DNA of 64,000 nt from Clonostachys chloroleuca (lineage: Eukaryota; Ascomycota; Sordariomycetes; Hypocreales; Bionectriaceae), in assembly GCA_037952775.1 (NCBI GenBank), contig JBANAY010000003.1:16492001-16556000 (forward strand). Reading direction: 5' to 3'. A program made the translations under genes and the position numbers. The notes beneath the pieces are model-generated. The model was not told the origin of the DNA. It saw only the letters and a list, made by a program, of their open reading frames with translations, and did not search any database. Below, piece by piece: positions 20,284 through 30,756 of this stretch (its first letter is position 1; every line of letters starts with the position of its first letter).

Positions 20284-22924
20284 ATGGCGATCCAAAAGAA
20301 GCACGGCAAGGGCCGTTTGGACAAGTGGTATAAGCTTGCAAAGGAGAAGGGCTACCGAGCCCGTGCTGCTTTCAAACTTATTCAATTGAACAAGAAATAT
20401 GGTTTCCTCGAACAGAGCAAGGTCCTCCTGGATCTTTGCGCTGCGCCTGGTGTAAGTCGCTATATGTAAAAAACTTTTCCATGAGCACCACTGACATATA
20501 GGGACACAGTCATGGTGTCAAGTTGCCGCCGAGGTTATGCCCGTAGGTAGTTTGATTGTCGGTGTCGATTTATCACCTATCAAGCCCATCCCAAGAGTTA
20601 TCACGTTCCAAAGCGACATCACGACCGACAAATGTCGTGCGACTATCCGCCAGCATTTCAAGACATGGAAAGCAGATACGGTTCTTCACGATGGTGCACC
20701 CAACGTCGGTACTGCGTGGGCGCAGGATTCCTTCAACCAGGCCGAGCTTGCCCTCCAATCTATGAAGCTGGCGACTGAGTTCCTGGCTGAGGGTGGTACC
20801 TTTGTGACCAAAGTCTTCAGATCTAAGGACTATAACTCCCTGCTGTGGGTGCTGAACCAACTCTTTACCAAAGTCGAAGCAACAAAGCCGCCGTCGTCTC
20901 GAAACGTCTCCGCCGAAATTTTCGTCGTCTGCCGTGGCTACAAGGCACCCAAGCGCATTGATCCACGATTCTTGGACCCACGATCGGTTTTCGCTGACCT
21001 CGCCGGCACCACGCCTAATAACGAGGCCAAGGTCTACAACCCTGAAGTGAAGAAGAGAAAGCGAGATGGTTACGACGAGGACGATTACCTGCAATTCAAG
21101 GAAATCTCTGCAAGCGAATTCATCCAGACTGCCGATCCGATCTCTATTCTGGGAGAGTACAATAAGCTCAGCTTTGTGCAGCCTCCAAATGGGGATGTTG
21201 CGCTGGCGGCTCTTGACCGTCTCCCAGAAACGACAGCGGAAATTCGGGAATACTGCAACGACCTGAAAGTCTTGGGACGCAGGGACTTTAAAATTCTTCT
21301 CAAATGGCGACTCAAAGTCAGAGAGATATTTGGTCTTGCCACCAAAAAGGACGCAGCTGCCCAGGAGGCCGAGGAAGTAGCGGAAATCGAGCCGATGGAT
21401 GAGGAGCTTAAGATGCAAGAAGAGTTGCAAGCAATCAAGGATAAGGAGGGTGCGAAGAGGAAGAGAGAGAAGCGAAAAGAAAACGAGAAGAAGCAACGTG
21501 AGATTGTGCGCATGCAATTGAACATGGTTGCACCAATGGATATCGGTATGGAAGAGTCAGGCCCTATCGGTGAAGGCGCCATGTTCTCTCTGAAGAAGCT
21601 CGACAAATCAGATGCGCTACGACGTATTTCTCGCGGGCGAATGTCGGTCTTGCCTGCTGATCAGAAAAAGGAGAAAGACAGTGGCCTGGGTTCATCTGGA
21701 GAAACCGATGATGAAAGTGATGATGATGGTGATCGTCTTGAAGGTGAACTTGAATACATGTACAACCAGTACCAAGAGCGCAAATCCGAGGCGGATGCCA
21801 AGTACAGGGCGAAGAAGGCTCGCGAGGAGCACAATGATGAAGAGTGGGAGGGAGTGTCTGTCGATGAAAAATCCGAGGACAGCGACTCAAGTGATTTGGA
21901 AGAGGAGGATGGAGACTCGTCGGATGGTGAGGGTGGTGCTTCTAATGGCCTGTTGCGGGACTTGGACCAATCGACTGGTGAAGGTGGTCTGTCAAGACAA
22001 GCAACAGCTTTCTTCAACCAGGATATTTTCAAGGGCATGGATAGTGTGCTTGGTGGTCTCACTGGGCAGCAACCGGAGAGTGAAAAGAAGACCGAGAAGA
22101 AGAGTGAGAAGAAGGTTAAGACGAGCGAGTCCTCGGCTGAGCCTTCGAAGAAAGAAAAGAAGAAGTCGGCCAAGGTACAGAACGACGGCTGGAGTGATTC
22201 CGATGTGGAGATGACCAACAACAAGGGTGGGTTCGAGATTGTCAAGACGGCGCCTGTGGAAGATGATGACGACGATTGGGAGGAAGAGAGCGAGCGACGC
22301 AGGGATAAACGGCCTGGTATGTCAAAGACCCCCACCACTGCTTCAATATATGGCTAATAGAATCCAGATATCGATATCATTACAGCAGAGGCAATGACGC
22401 TTGCTCATCAGCTTGCGACTGGCCAGAAAACTACTTATGATGCCATTGACGATGGGTTTAACAAGCATGCACTCCGAGACCGCGATGGCTTACCAGACTG
22501 GTTCATAGACGACGAGGGCAAGCACGACAAACCCCACAAGCCCATCACCAAGGAGGCTGCCAGGGCTATTCAAGAGAAGATGAGAGCATACAACGCACGA
22601 CCGATCAAGAAGGTGCGCGAGGCCAAGGCCAGGAAGAAGTTCAAGGCTGCCCAGAAGTTGGAGAAGCTGAAGAAGAAGTCCGACATGCTCGCCAACGACC
22701 AAGGTATGACAGAGAAGGAGAAGGCGGACAGCATCTCCAAACTGCTCAGCAACGCAGCCAAGAAGAAGCGCACGGCACCCGCCAAGCTGGTCGTTGCCCG
22801 GGGTGTGCATAGAGGTGTCAAGGGAAGACCACAGGGAGTCAAGGGTCGTTACCGTATTGTGGACCCAAGGATGAAGAAGGAATTACGGGCTCAGAAGAGG
22901 ATAGCACAGAAGAAGAAGAGGTAG
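20284..22924 (+). CDS. SPB1: 27S pre-rRNA 2'-O-methyltransferase Spb1
   Basis: join(20284..20451,20510..22316,22368..22924), 843 aa, the same size as the yeast protein. Spb1 is a nucleolar AdoMet-dependent enzyme that methylates the A-loop of 25S rRNA and is needed for 60S assembly. The N-terminal FtsJ/RrmJ fold shows AAFKLIQL (catalytic Lys), [14 protein letters not shown] (SAM loop, split by intron 1), HDGAPNVG (Asp), [11 protein letters not shown] (Lys) and SAEIFVVC (Glu), so the K-D-K-E tetrad is complete. The middle has Lys/Glu-rich coiled coil and acidic tracts. The C-terminal Spb1_C domain has [13 protein letters not shown] and [21 protein letters not shown]. Its 3' end is 75 bp from that of the JmjC gene. 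Confidence 0.95.
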
Positions 22925-22999
22925 AGAGGGGTTCTTGTATATCCATATCCATAAGCATCGCTCACTATGGCGCATTGATTTTACGACTGGGCTTGGTAG

Positions 23000-24323
23000 T
23001 TATAGTGTTGTTTCGGAGTTGAGACCAATATTACGAACAAAAGTTGTTAGTGGGTAGAATGGCCCGGAAAACTCCATGTCATACCTAAGAAGCGAAGCAT
23101 GATTAGCTATGTCTGTGAATATTGACCTTGCTACTTGGTTGGGCTCGAGTTGGGACTTGCCAGTAATTGATTGCAGCGACGAACCCCTCATCGCCTTCTA
23201 TACACGACTGCTTAACTTTGTGGTACCTGAGCACGAGTGTTAGTTATCAACCACTGTCATCGGAACTCATGACTGAAGACGTACCACATGGCTGGCAAAT
23301 AGAGCATATCGCCAGGATTCAACGTGACAAGAAGAGGCTTGGCAAGATGCGAATACTTTGTGGTATTCTTGTCGGGGTCATCAGGGTCCCAGATTGCAAG
23401 CGGCACATCATCCTCACCCTCATCTAGTTCCAGAGTTAAGCCCTGATCCGAACGACGGTATGTGGCTGGAAGGACGAGCTTCTCATTCACACAGGCGTGA
23501 CAAAGCGCTGGCAGGAGGACGAAGTGCTTTTTACCCCGGATCTGGACGTATATGTTCTCGAATGGGTCGCGGTGCAGGTTGGTCTGCGAGTGGGAGTTCC
23601 CAATCCACATGTTTATGGCCTCGGGAGACTTCTGGAGAGCTATGCGGGCAAATGGAATGTCTTTTGGCGCATCTGAAAACAGGGCAAGGTATTCGTTGCG
23701 CAAGTTGTCATTCTCTTAATTGGATGGGACGATTTTATAGGGTTAGAGAGGTGGTTCATGTAAAGCGTGGAAAGTTGGACATCAGTCAACATGTGGGAAG
23801 TACGTGTGTAGCTTACGAGTTTGGGCATACCTGACCTCGGCTTCCGGGGAAAAGGTCTTGACAGTTTCCTGCCTGATTACATAGTCAAGGAATTCGTCAA
23901 AAGGCTGTTCCTCTTCATGTGGCTTTGATATGACTGTAGCATTATGCGCTGGAGAAAAAGTAGGAGCATCTGCGTTTCTAGAGAGGGTGCAATCTCACAG
24001 ATGGTCAGCGAGGTTTAATGGGAGAAATGAAGAGGAACAGCGTTTCGAAATTGAAGCAGAGGTTTGGAGACACACCCGTGAGGCGTTACTGCCACATTGA
24101 CGTTCTGCTGCAGAACGTTTTTCAGATATGCCGAGTCCCATAGTTGGGTCGCCTTCCAGGTTGATGCGGCGCCCCTCACAACGAACGGAGTATTGCGGGA
24201 GACATAGCGCATGAACTCGAGGGGACTAGGTTCCCCATGGATCTCCTCGACTTCGCCACCATTCAATTCGTTGAAGGAGGAGATGAGCTCTTCCAGAGCC
24301 GATTGGGAGGTCTTTGGGGGCAT
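23000..24323 (-). CDS. JMJD7-like JmjC (cupin_8) oxygenase
   Basis: complement(join(23000..23084,23161..23226,23285..23714,23817..23977,24076..24323)), 329 aa, five exons that close in frame. JMJD7-type proteins are Fe(II)/2-oxoglutarate lysyl hydroxylases. Visible motifs include TPFVVRGAAS near residue 42, the iron-binding HRD (TNLHRDPFENIYVQIRGKKHF), LLPALC, LNPGDMLYLPAMWYHKV with the second iron His, and the terminal FVAAINYWYDMEFSGPFYPL. The last intron starts with GC (GCAAGT) rather than GT; splicing there is the only way to form NYWYDMEF. Nothing suggests loss of function. The real substrate is unknown. Confidence 0.88.
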
Positions 24324-24948
24324 GACTGAACCTGCAGGCTATTGCGGCTTGCAATAATGAAAGACGGTTCAGGATATGCCACCAGCACTGGCGCTTGGAC
24401 CACGCACTTTACTCGGGCTCTGCTCTTGTATAGATTGTGAGACGGTTTCATGAGAGAGAGTGGCTTGACTGGGCAGAATAAGCTTCATGCATTCAAATGG
24501 GCCAATCAAAAGGTGGTTCTCTCACGGAGGCGGCGCCGTGCAGATTGACTTCCGCCGACCAATAATGTATCCCTCGCACGAGATGTGGGAGAAAAAATTG
24601 ATGAGAAGAAACTAGAATTAAGAGTGCAGCATAAAATCTCTGCAATTTGTTCATTATTAACATTTTACGTACAAAGGTGGCGTAAGGCCGTCTGTGTTGC
24701 ACTTCTATTCTCCAGACCGAGAACATGTACTTTTTCTGTTGCTCACCATGCCATCTCTACTTGCCTACCTATGATATCGGGTCAAATCAGGCGAATCACA
24801 TTGCTTCTTTCACAGGTTACTTTCTAAGACCATGACTTGTGCGTACTTCTCGAACAGGACATTGCACGTAGGATGTTCATCGATTTTCAGTAGGCCCGAG
24901 CGAGACAGGGAATAAGGTCAAGGTTTTCGCCCTCGCAGTAATGACATC
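24324..24948. other. Intergenic, nothing identified
   Basis: Spacer upstream of the JmjC gene. Only short ORFs without features. Confidence 0.5.
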
Positions 24949-25497
24949 TCAAGAGCCTTGATCGCTTATTGGAGGCGTCTTGATATCAAAGCTGACACAC
25001 CAAAACCGACCGGCCTTGGGTCTCTTTCCTCTCCTCGAGCCGACTGAACTGAGGCGGTGAAGAGCAATGAAACAATGTTGCTCACCTTCCAGGTGTAGGA
25101 CGTATGGAGAATTGTCCTCGATGAAATCCCGGAAGGCGAGCGCGGGAGGCGGTAGGGCTTCCACCCTGGGCAGTTCTGAGGCGATTCGGAAGGGAGTTCG
25201 GGAAGAGACGAAATTCTCCAAATCATAAAGTCTACTCTCCCCTGGCCGGAAATTGCTGGATTGACACGTCAGCTAACTGAGCAGCGTTGATTCTCATACC
25301 CCTCCAGGCAGCATCTGCGTCTGTGGTTCAGTAGTAGAAGGCAAGGGTCCAAGTCCCATTCCTTTCCGAATTTTTTCCCCACCAGATATTGCTTCGATCA
25401 GTTCCTGCTTACCTGCTTCTTTCCCTTGTCGGTCGCCAAAACATTTTACAGTTAGTGGTCTAGCCGCGGCCGTTGGGGCTAGGATTGGCTTCCTCAC
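24949..25497 (-). CDS. Possible small multi-exon gene, unrecognised
   Basis: Two protein-like segments can be joined. The upstream one (about 25497-25300) contains ELIEAISGGEKIRKGMGLGPLP. The downstream one (about 25237-24949) contains ESRLYDLENFVSSRTPFRIA and EALPPPALAFRDFIEDNSPYVLHLEG. A GTATGA donor near 25296 and a GGCCAG acceptor near 25238 join them in phase. A GTGAGC after HLEG could start another intron of 57 nt, but reading through also stays open to the stop at 24949. No ATG begins the upstream segment in frame, so a 5' exon is missing from this model (an ATG near 25548, MEITQSP, is a candidate). No family is recognised. Boundaries are tentative. Confidence 0.35.
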
Positions 25498-25559
25498 TAG
25501 GCGGAGATCTGATATGTGCCTGGGTTGGGGACTGGGTGATCTCCATGCAAACTGCCAGA

Positions 25560-27189
25560 AATGGATGATAAACCAAGAGAGCTGAAAAGCCTTGGTGAAC
25601 AGTGCTCATTGCAAGACAAGGGAAAAAGCAAGGAAGCAGGATGAATAGCACAAACCTTGTGGTGCTAATACAATTGTGTAATCACTCGGTAAGACGGAAG
25701 GAATATGGTGCAGTTATATCGAGTCGAGAAGTACTCATGGAAAGACTCACTAGCTTTTTGCTTGTAGTCCATGCCTCTGAGAGCATGTGATCTTTAGCGA
25801 GATCCCCAACGGTAGGCAATCATTTCGTATTTATGTATGTCATATTCTTCGAGCCATCACATACATAGTATCTCATCTCATCGGTGCGAATCGGGCAATG
25901 AAAATTGCTCAAACCCCCGTCAAAGGAAGAAAAAAACTTTGCTTTTACATATATCGGTTACGATAATTACAGGGCCGGATTGCCGACCCGCGAACATTCC
26001 ATGACGGGAGCAAGCGGAAATTCCCTGTCGCCTGTTTTCTCTCGCTTTAATCCATCGTCTGTGACTGGACGGGGCAAGATTCAAGACGTACGATTTCCAG
26101 AAAATAGGAAAGGCGTCGACATAGAGATACTGGGACCAGGCGTCTGCATAATGGCCATGCCCTGGTCTATAAGATGGCTCCAGTGGGGTGGAAGTCTTGG
26201 AAGCCTCGTAGTGGAAAGTCTTAGTCGCTGTGCCGGGTCTTTCGCAGGCTTCGGTACACCGGGCTACAGCGCCGGAGGTGCGCGCTCGCAGACGCCGCTG
26301 GTACCGGTACTTTTGCGACGCAGACGACTGTTGCAGGGTGGGGCTGATCGTTGGATTCGAGAACCTTTTTCTAAGGCATGTGCATCCCACGTATAAGTTG
26401 ATTTACTGGAATGTGGCTAACCCTGAATGTACCAAGACATGAGCTGGGCGAGCAGCTTGGGCTCGGCCATAGCGAAAGAAGTTAGGTTGGGTGCATCACC
26501 GGCCGCTGCGGTGGTGCTAGTGCCCTTCTCCCGTCCACTTGGCTGCCAGCAACCAGATCAATGGCTCGTTGATGAGCACGCCGCACATGCAACAGGCCGA
26601 CGTAGTGCTGTGATGTATGCATGTTGGGTGGAGGCAGTTTGTCCCTTCTGGGCCCATGTACATGATGTACAGGTGGGATCCTGGCAGGCAAAGGGCCCTG
26701 TCTCCCTAGTGGGCACCTCCCTGGAGGTACCTGGCGAGCAGGCCAGTTCCAGCAGGTGGCCCAGGTATCGCCAGAGGCAGCCTGGTGGTACTATTAGTGG
26801 CCGGGCGGTACCACTGCCGCCCACCCTTAGCAGCCGGCTCTATATCCTCACCGCGCCTTAACCCCAAAATTCTTGCCTGCCTGGGTACTGGCCTGGCCTT
26901 AGACTTGGAAGAGCTGTGTGCCTGCTCTTGAAAACCTGTCCGACACAACGCCCGAGCATCTGTCATGTGAAAACGAGACCAAACTCATGTTGGTGGTGAA
27001 TATTGCCGTGTGCATGCGAAATACTGTTTGGGCGACAAAACCCCGGGGCCTTAGAACTGTCGTTGCGACCCGGAGAACGGTCCTCCTCCCAGCCCGGATG
27101 CCAGGCTCGACTCGATATTGATCGGTCGACCCAATGCTTTCTCCTTCGCACCGACCACCCTCCTCTGGCTGCTTCGACCACGCGATCCC
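25560..27189. other. Intergenic region upstream of SCAP
   Basis: About 1.6 kb without a convincing gene. Short ORFs on both strands (for example 25920-26390 minus, 26427-26861 plus) have unbiased composition and no motifs. 26500-26880 is rich in GGTACC/GTACCT-like words and C/G-rich direct words, plausibly promoter sequence. The SCAP leader is at the right end. Confidence 0.45.
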
Positions 27190-30100
27190 ATGATTTGGTA
27201 TCTGCTCTATCCGATACGGGGGTGAGTTCTATTCAATGCCTCTCTGCCACCACCCGTTGCTGCGAATGTCCCGAGCATGTTCCTAACCACCGCTATCTCT
27301 CAGTACTACGGAACCGCCTGTCCTCTCTCCGTCGCACCCGCTCCGTCTTGCCTTTGAGCGATACGGACGCTACGCTGCCCGCCATGTTGTTACGACCTTA
27401 TTAATATCGGCCGCCGTGGCCACCATGCTCATCTATCCGATTCCCTTTCTCTTCACTAACGACTTCATCAATGGCGCCTCCAATCTCCCCCACCATGTCT
27501 GGACCGTGGCTCAACCTCTGCCCTATAACGCCGTCGCCGAACCCGATATAATAATGCGCTCTGCCTGGATTCATGGGTCTTATATGGAGGTTCTGGATTC
27601 GCAACTCCTCGCCTCAGCGCTCGATCTCCAAGACGAGCTACTCGGCGACACCAAAGACTTCAATCCTCTCCGAGCACTGGATAGACCTGTGGACACTGAT
27701 GTCGATACCGACACCTTGGGGTTCCTGCGTGAGCTTTCGCCTTCTCAGCGCGATGCTCTGCACATCATCAATGACCAGTCCAGTCAGTCTTGGTTCTTCC
27801 ATTCCCCGCTGCAGTACTGGAATTGCGATCGCGACACCATCTTGCTTGACCCAGATGCGGTTGCGACCGTCAACCAGAAGAAGACTCTCTCTACTTCGGT
27901 CAATGTCACTTTGCGGCATTCAGTCGTCTTTAGTGGAAAGCGGTTCGAGAGCCGCCGACTTGTGGCTGCCGATGCTTTGGTCATCACCCTACTTCACCGT
28001 CGCGACTCCCCCGTCGGCCAGCAATGGGCGAAGAAGGCTACCATGCTTGCGGAGCAGGTTACCAATGATTGGGATGTGTATCCGTCCGATGGCCGCATCT
28101 CCAGTAGCCGCTTGTATGAGTTTCAGTTTCGGCCAATATCGTTGGAAGACACTGTGACCCTTGCTCTTGGATATGGTCTCGCCATTGGCTATTTTCTCAT
28201 GAGTCTCTCCAAGATGCGTGCGGTGAAGTCTAAAATCGGACTTATAACCACCGTTGTCACTCAAATCATAATAACAATCATGTCAAGTTTCACAGTCTGC
28301 GCTGTGTTCAACGTCGACCTTTCCAGGATCCCATCAGCTGCATATCCTCTCGTAATACTGGCTGTGAGCCTGGAAAATATATTTCGATTAATCAATGCTG
28401 TTCTCATCACACCATCAGAAGATAGCACAAGCAGCAGGATCGGGGAGGCTTTCGGCGAGACTGCTCCCGTGTCCCTTGCGAGCTCAGTGCAGAATATTGC
28501 AATCCTGGCTATTTTGTCTCGCTGGGTGTCTCCCGGCGTGGCTGGCTTTTGCACCTTTTTGGCAGTAGCCATTTTCTTCGATACCTTTTACATGTCTACT
28601 TTCTTCTTGTCCGTCCTCAGTGTTGATGTTCGCCGCACAGAGTTGAGCGACACTTTGGCTAAAGCGGCCTTGCGATCTCAGCATCACCATGCTACTGACC
28701 CCAACGGTCGTAGACCTTGGTTCGAACAAATCTTTCAGGGCAAGACCGCTCTGTCGACTCGTATTGCGGGTACTTTTGTCATGATTGGTTTCGTCTTGGT
28801 TGCCCAGTGGCATTTCTTCGACCAGGAGATGCTGGTGGATGGTCCTATTGGATTGTTTGGCGATTTGCATAGCGCCAATGCCACCAAGTCGACCATGCTC
28901 GAGGGGATTAACCAAGCGCGAAGTCATACATCGTGGCTACGCCTCCAGGATCATGAGACTGCCCAGGAGCTCGTCAACATCATCAAACCGAAAGCACACA
29001 GCTACGTGGCTCAAGTTTATGAGCCACTCGTCTTCGTGAAGAAGGGTTCCGACCGCAAACCGCGTAGCAAGGAGCCAGCTTTGCTCCCAGCAGCCTATGA
29101 CTTCATCAATCACGAAATGACCCAGTTTACGGTCATCGTTATCCTGGTTGTTGCTGTCCTTCGACTGTTCATCAGTTATCTACTCTGGGAGGACGAGGGG
29201 AGCCGGGAAGGGGAGTGGGATGACGAAGATACCCCACTCCTCTCTGTAAAGACTTTTCCCGAGGGTCACTCTCTCGACATTGCGATGATCGCCACTTCTT
29301 CGGATGGGCATCTCGTCTCTGTCGGACTCGATCGCTCGATCCGTGTGTGGGATGTGCGCTCGGGGATCAACTACCCCCTATCCGAAGGGGGCAGCGTGGC
29401 TAGCAGCATGCTGTTCCCTGTACTGGCGATAGCAATAGACGACGAGTCCCGCTGGCTTGCGCTGCTGTCACGTTACCGGGTCGCCTTCTTCAACCTCTCA
29501 GAGCGGACTTGGGGCGCTTCAGCACCTGTCGACCTCGGTGGATATCGGCCTGAGGCAGCCTTCTTCTCTCCAACGACATCCAATCTTCCGCCTTTGTTCA
29601 TAATTGTGCGCAAAAATGGCACCTTGATCGAGTTCAACGTCGAACAGGGGGAAGGCAGTGCAGATTTCGTGATCTGCCCAAGCCCCCTGGTCTGCGCTGA
29701 ACCGGTCGTCAACAAAGGTAAGAGGATACTGATATGTGCTTGTCTTGCTGTGGGACCAACATTGACATCTCTATTCGTGTAGGAACCAACCTTTTGCCCT
29801 GGCGACTATCCGTTGTGACAGCGTCCAAGTATGGATGCGTGCACAGGAGGGGATGTGTCCATGTGGCATCTCGTCATAAGAACGGTTGGGAGTCGAGAGA
29901 AGTACCACTCAGCTCGGTTGGCTATCAAAAACCTCACCAAATAGTTTCCATGCCTGCGCTTGGCGTGTTTCTCGTCGCGTCGGTTTATAAGATATTCATC
30001 TTCAACGCAGAAAGCCTGGAAATTCTGCATATCATCCACACGGAGGCCATGAGACCTCGCTCTTTACAATGCGCGTATTCCTACCAGCGGCTGTATGTCG

Positions 30101-30756
30101 GAACGCCGGGAATGACGACATCGACGATCTCGTATGTTGGAGTTGAATCAGGCGATTGTATCCTTCACACTTTTGTCCCCTGTGAGGACTTTGACTGTAT
30201 CGGTCTGCGAAGCTCGTCCAGTTTGCTGGACGACGAAGGCTGCGAGTGGTCCGAGGCCAAGGAGACGATCAAGCGCGTCAGGAATCCAGGTCATTTCAAG
30301 GTCCTGACCGATGCCAGTCTGGTGGGTGTGCGACGCAAGCTTCCGCGCGACCACGACTTCCTGAACGGCGCTGGAGGTGCTGCCGGCGAGGGCCTGCGGA
30401 ACCGGTTCGCCAACCGCGGAGCGGCTGCTAAGAGCTCCCCGAAGCAGTGGGAGGCCTGGACGCGCTCACCGCCATCAGGCCGAGCGGTCACACACGAGTC
30501 GCAGCTGATCGTGGACGACGAGGAGCGAGGTAGCATCTTCATCTGCGATGTGGGACCCAAGGTCAAAGTTGGGCTGATGTCGGCTGCCTTTTGCTTCGGA
30601 AACACGATCAGGCTGGTCACGGTGGGAGCGCCTGAGCGTTTCGACATTGGACCGGACGACGCAGAGGGCTGGCTGAGCCTGGCCAGCAGACGACGAAAGG
30701 TTGGGAATGCCACGAAAATGAGGACGTGGAATGGATTCGTCAACGGCGAGTGTTGA
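27190..30756 (+). CDS. SCAP: SREBP cleavage-activating protein (SCAP) homologue
   Basis: join(27190..27221,27304..29717,29783..30756), 1139 aa. SCAP escorts membrane-bound SREBP from the ER for proteolytic activation when sterols (or, in fungi, oxygen) are low. Exon 1 is only 32 nt and gives MIWYLLYPIRG, the conserved SCAP start. The first helix covers about residues 36-58 (VVTTLLISAAVATMLIYPIP). A luminal loop follows, then a sterol-sensing domain of several helices at about residues 290-460 (ALGYGLAIGYFLMSLSKM, FRLINAVLITPSEDS, GFCTFLAVAIFFDTFYMS). A further helix (TVIVILVVAVLRLFISYLLW) lies near residue 575. The C-terminal half carries WD40 repeats, the clearest being DGHLVSVGLDRSIRVWDVRS. 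SCAP is missing in aspergilli, so its presence is a taxonomic clue. Confidence 0.92.

Noticed and set aside
20573..22338. Large minus-strand ORFs within SPB1
   Set aside because: Shadows created by the Lys/Glu-rich coding strand; no family features and overlapping an intact conserved gene.
25920..26390. 156-codon minus-strand ORF in the spacer before SCAP
   Set aside because: Unbiased amino-acid composition, no motif, no splice or leader context.
26427..26861. 144-codon plus-strand ORF
   Set aside because: Random-looking composition with repeated GTACC words; no supporting context.
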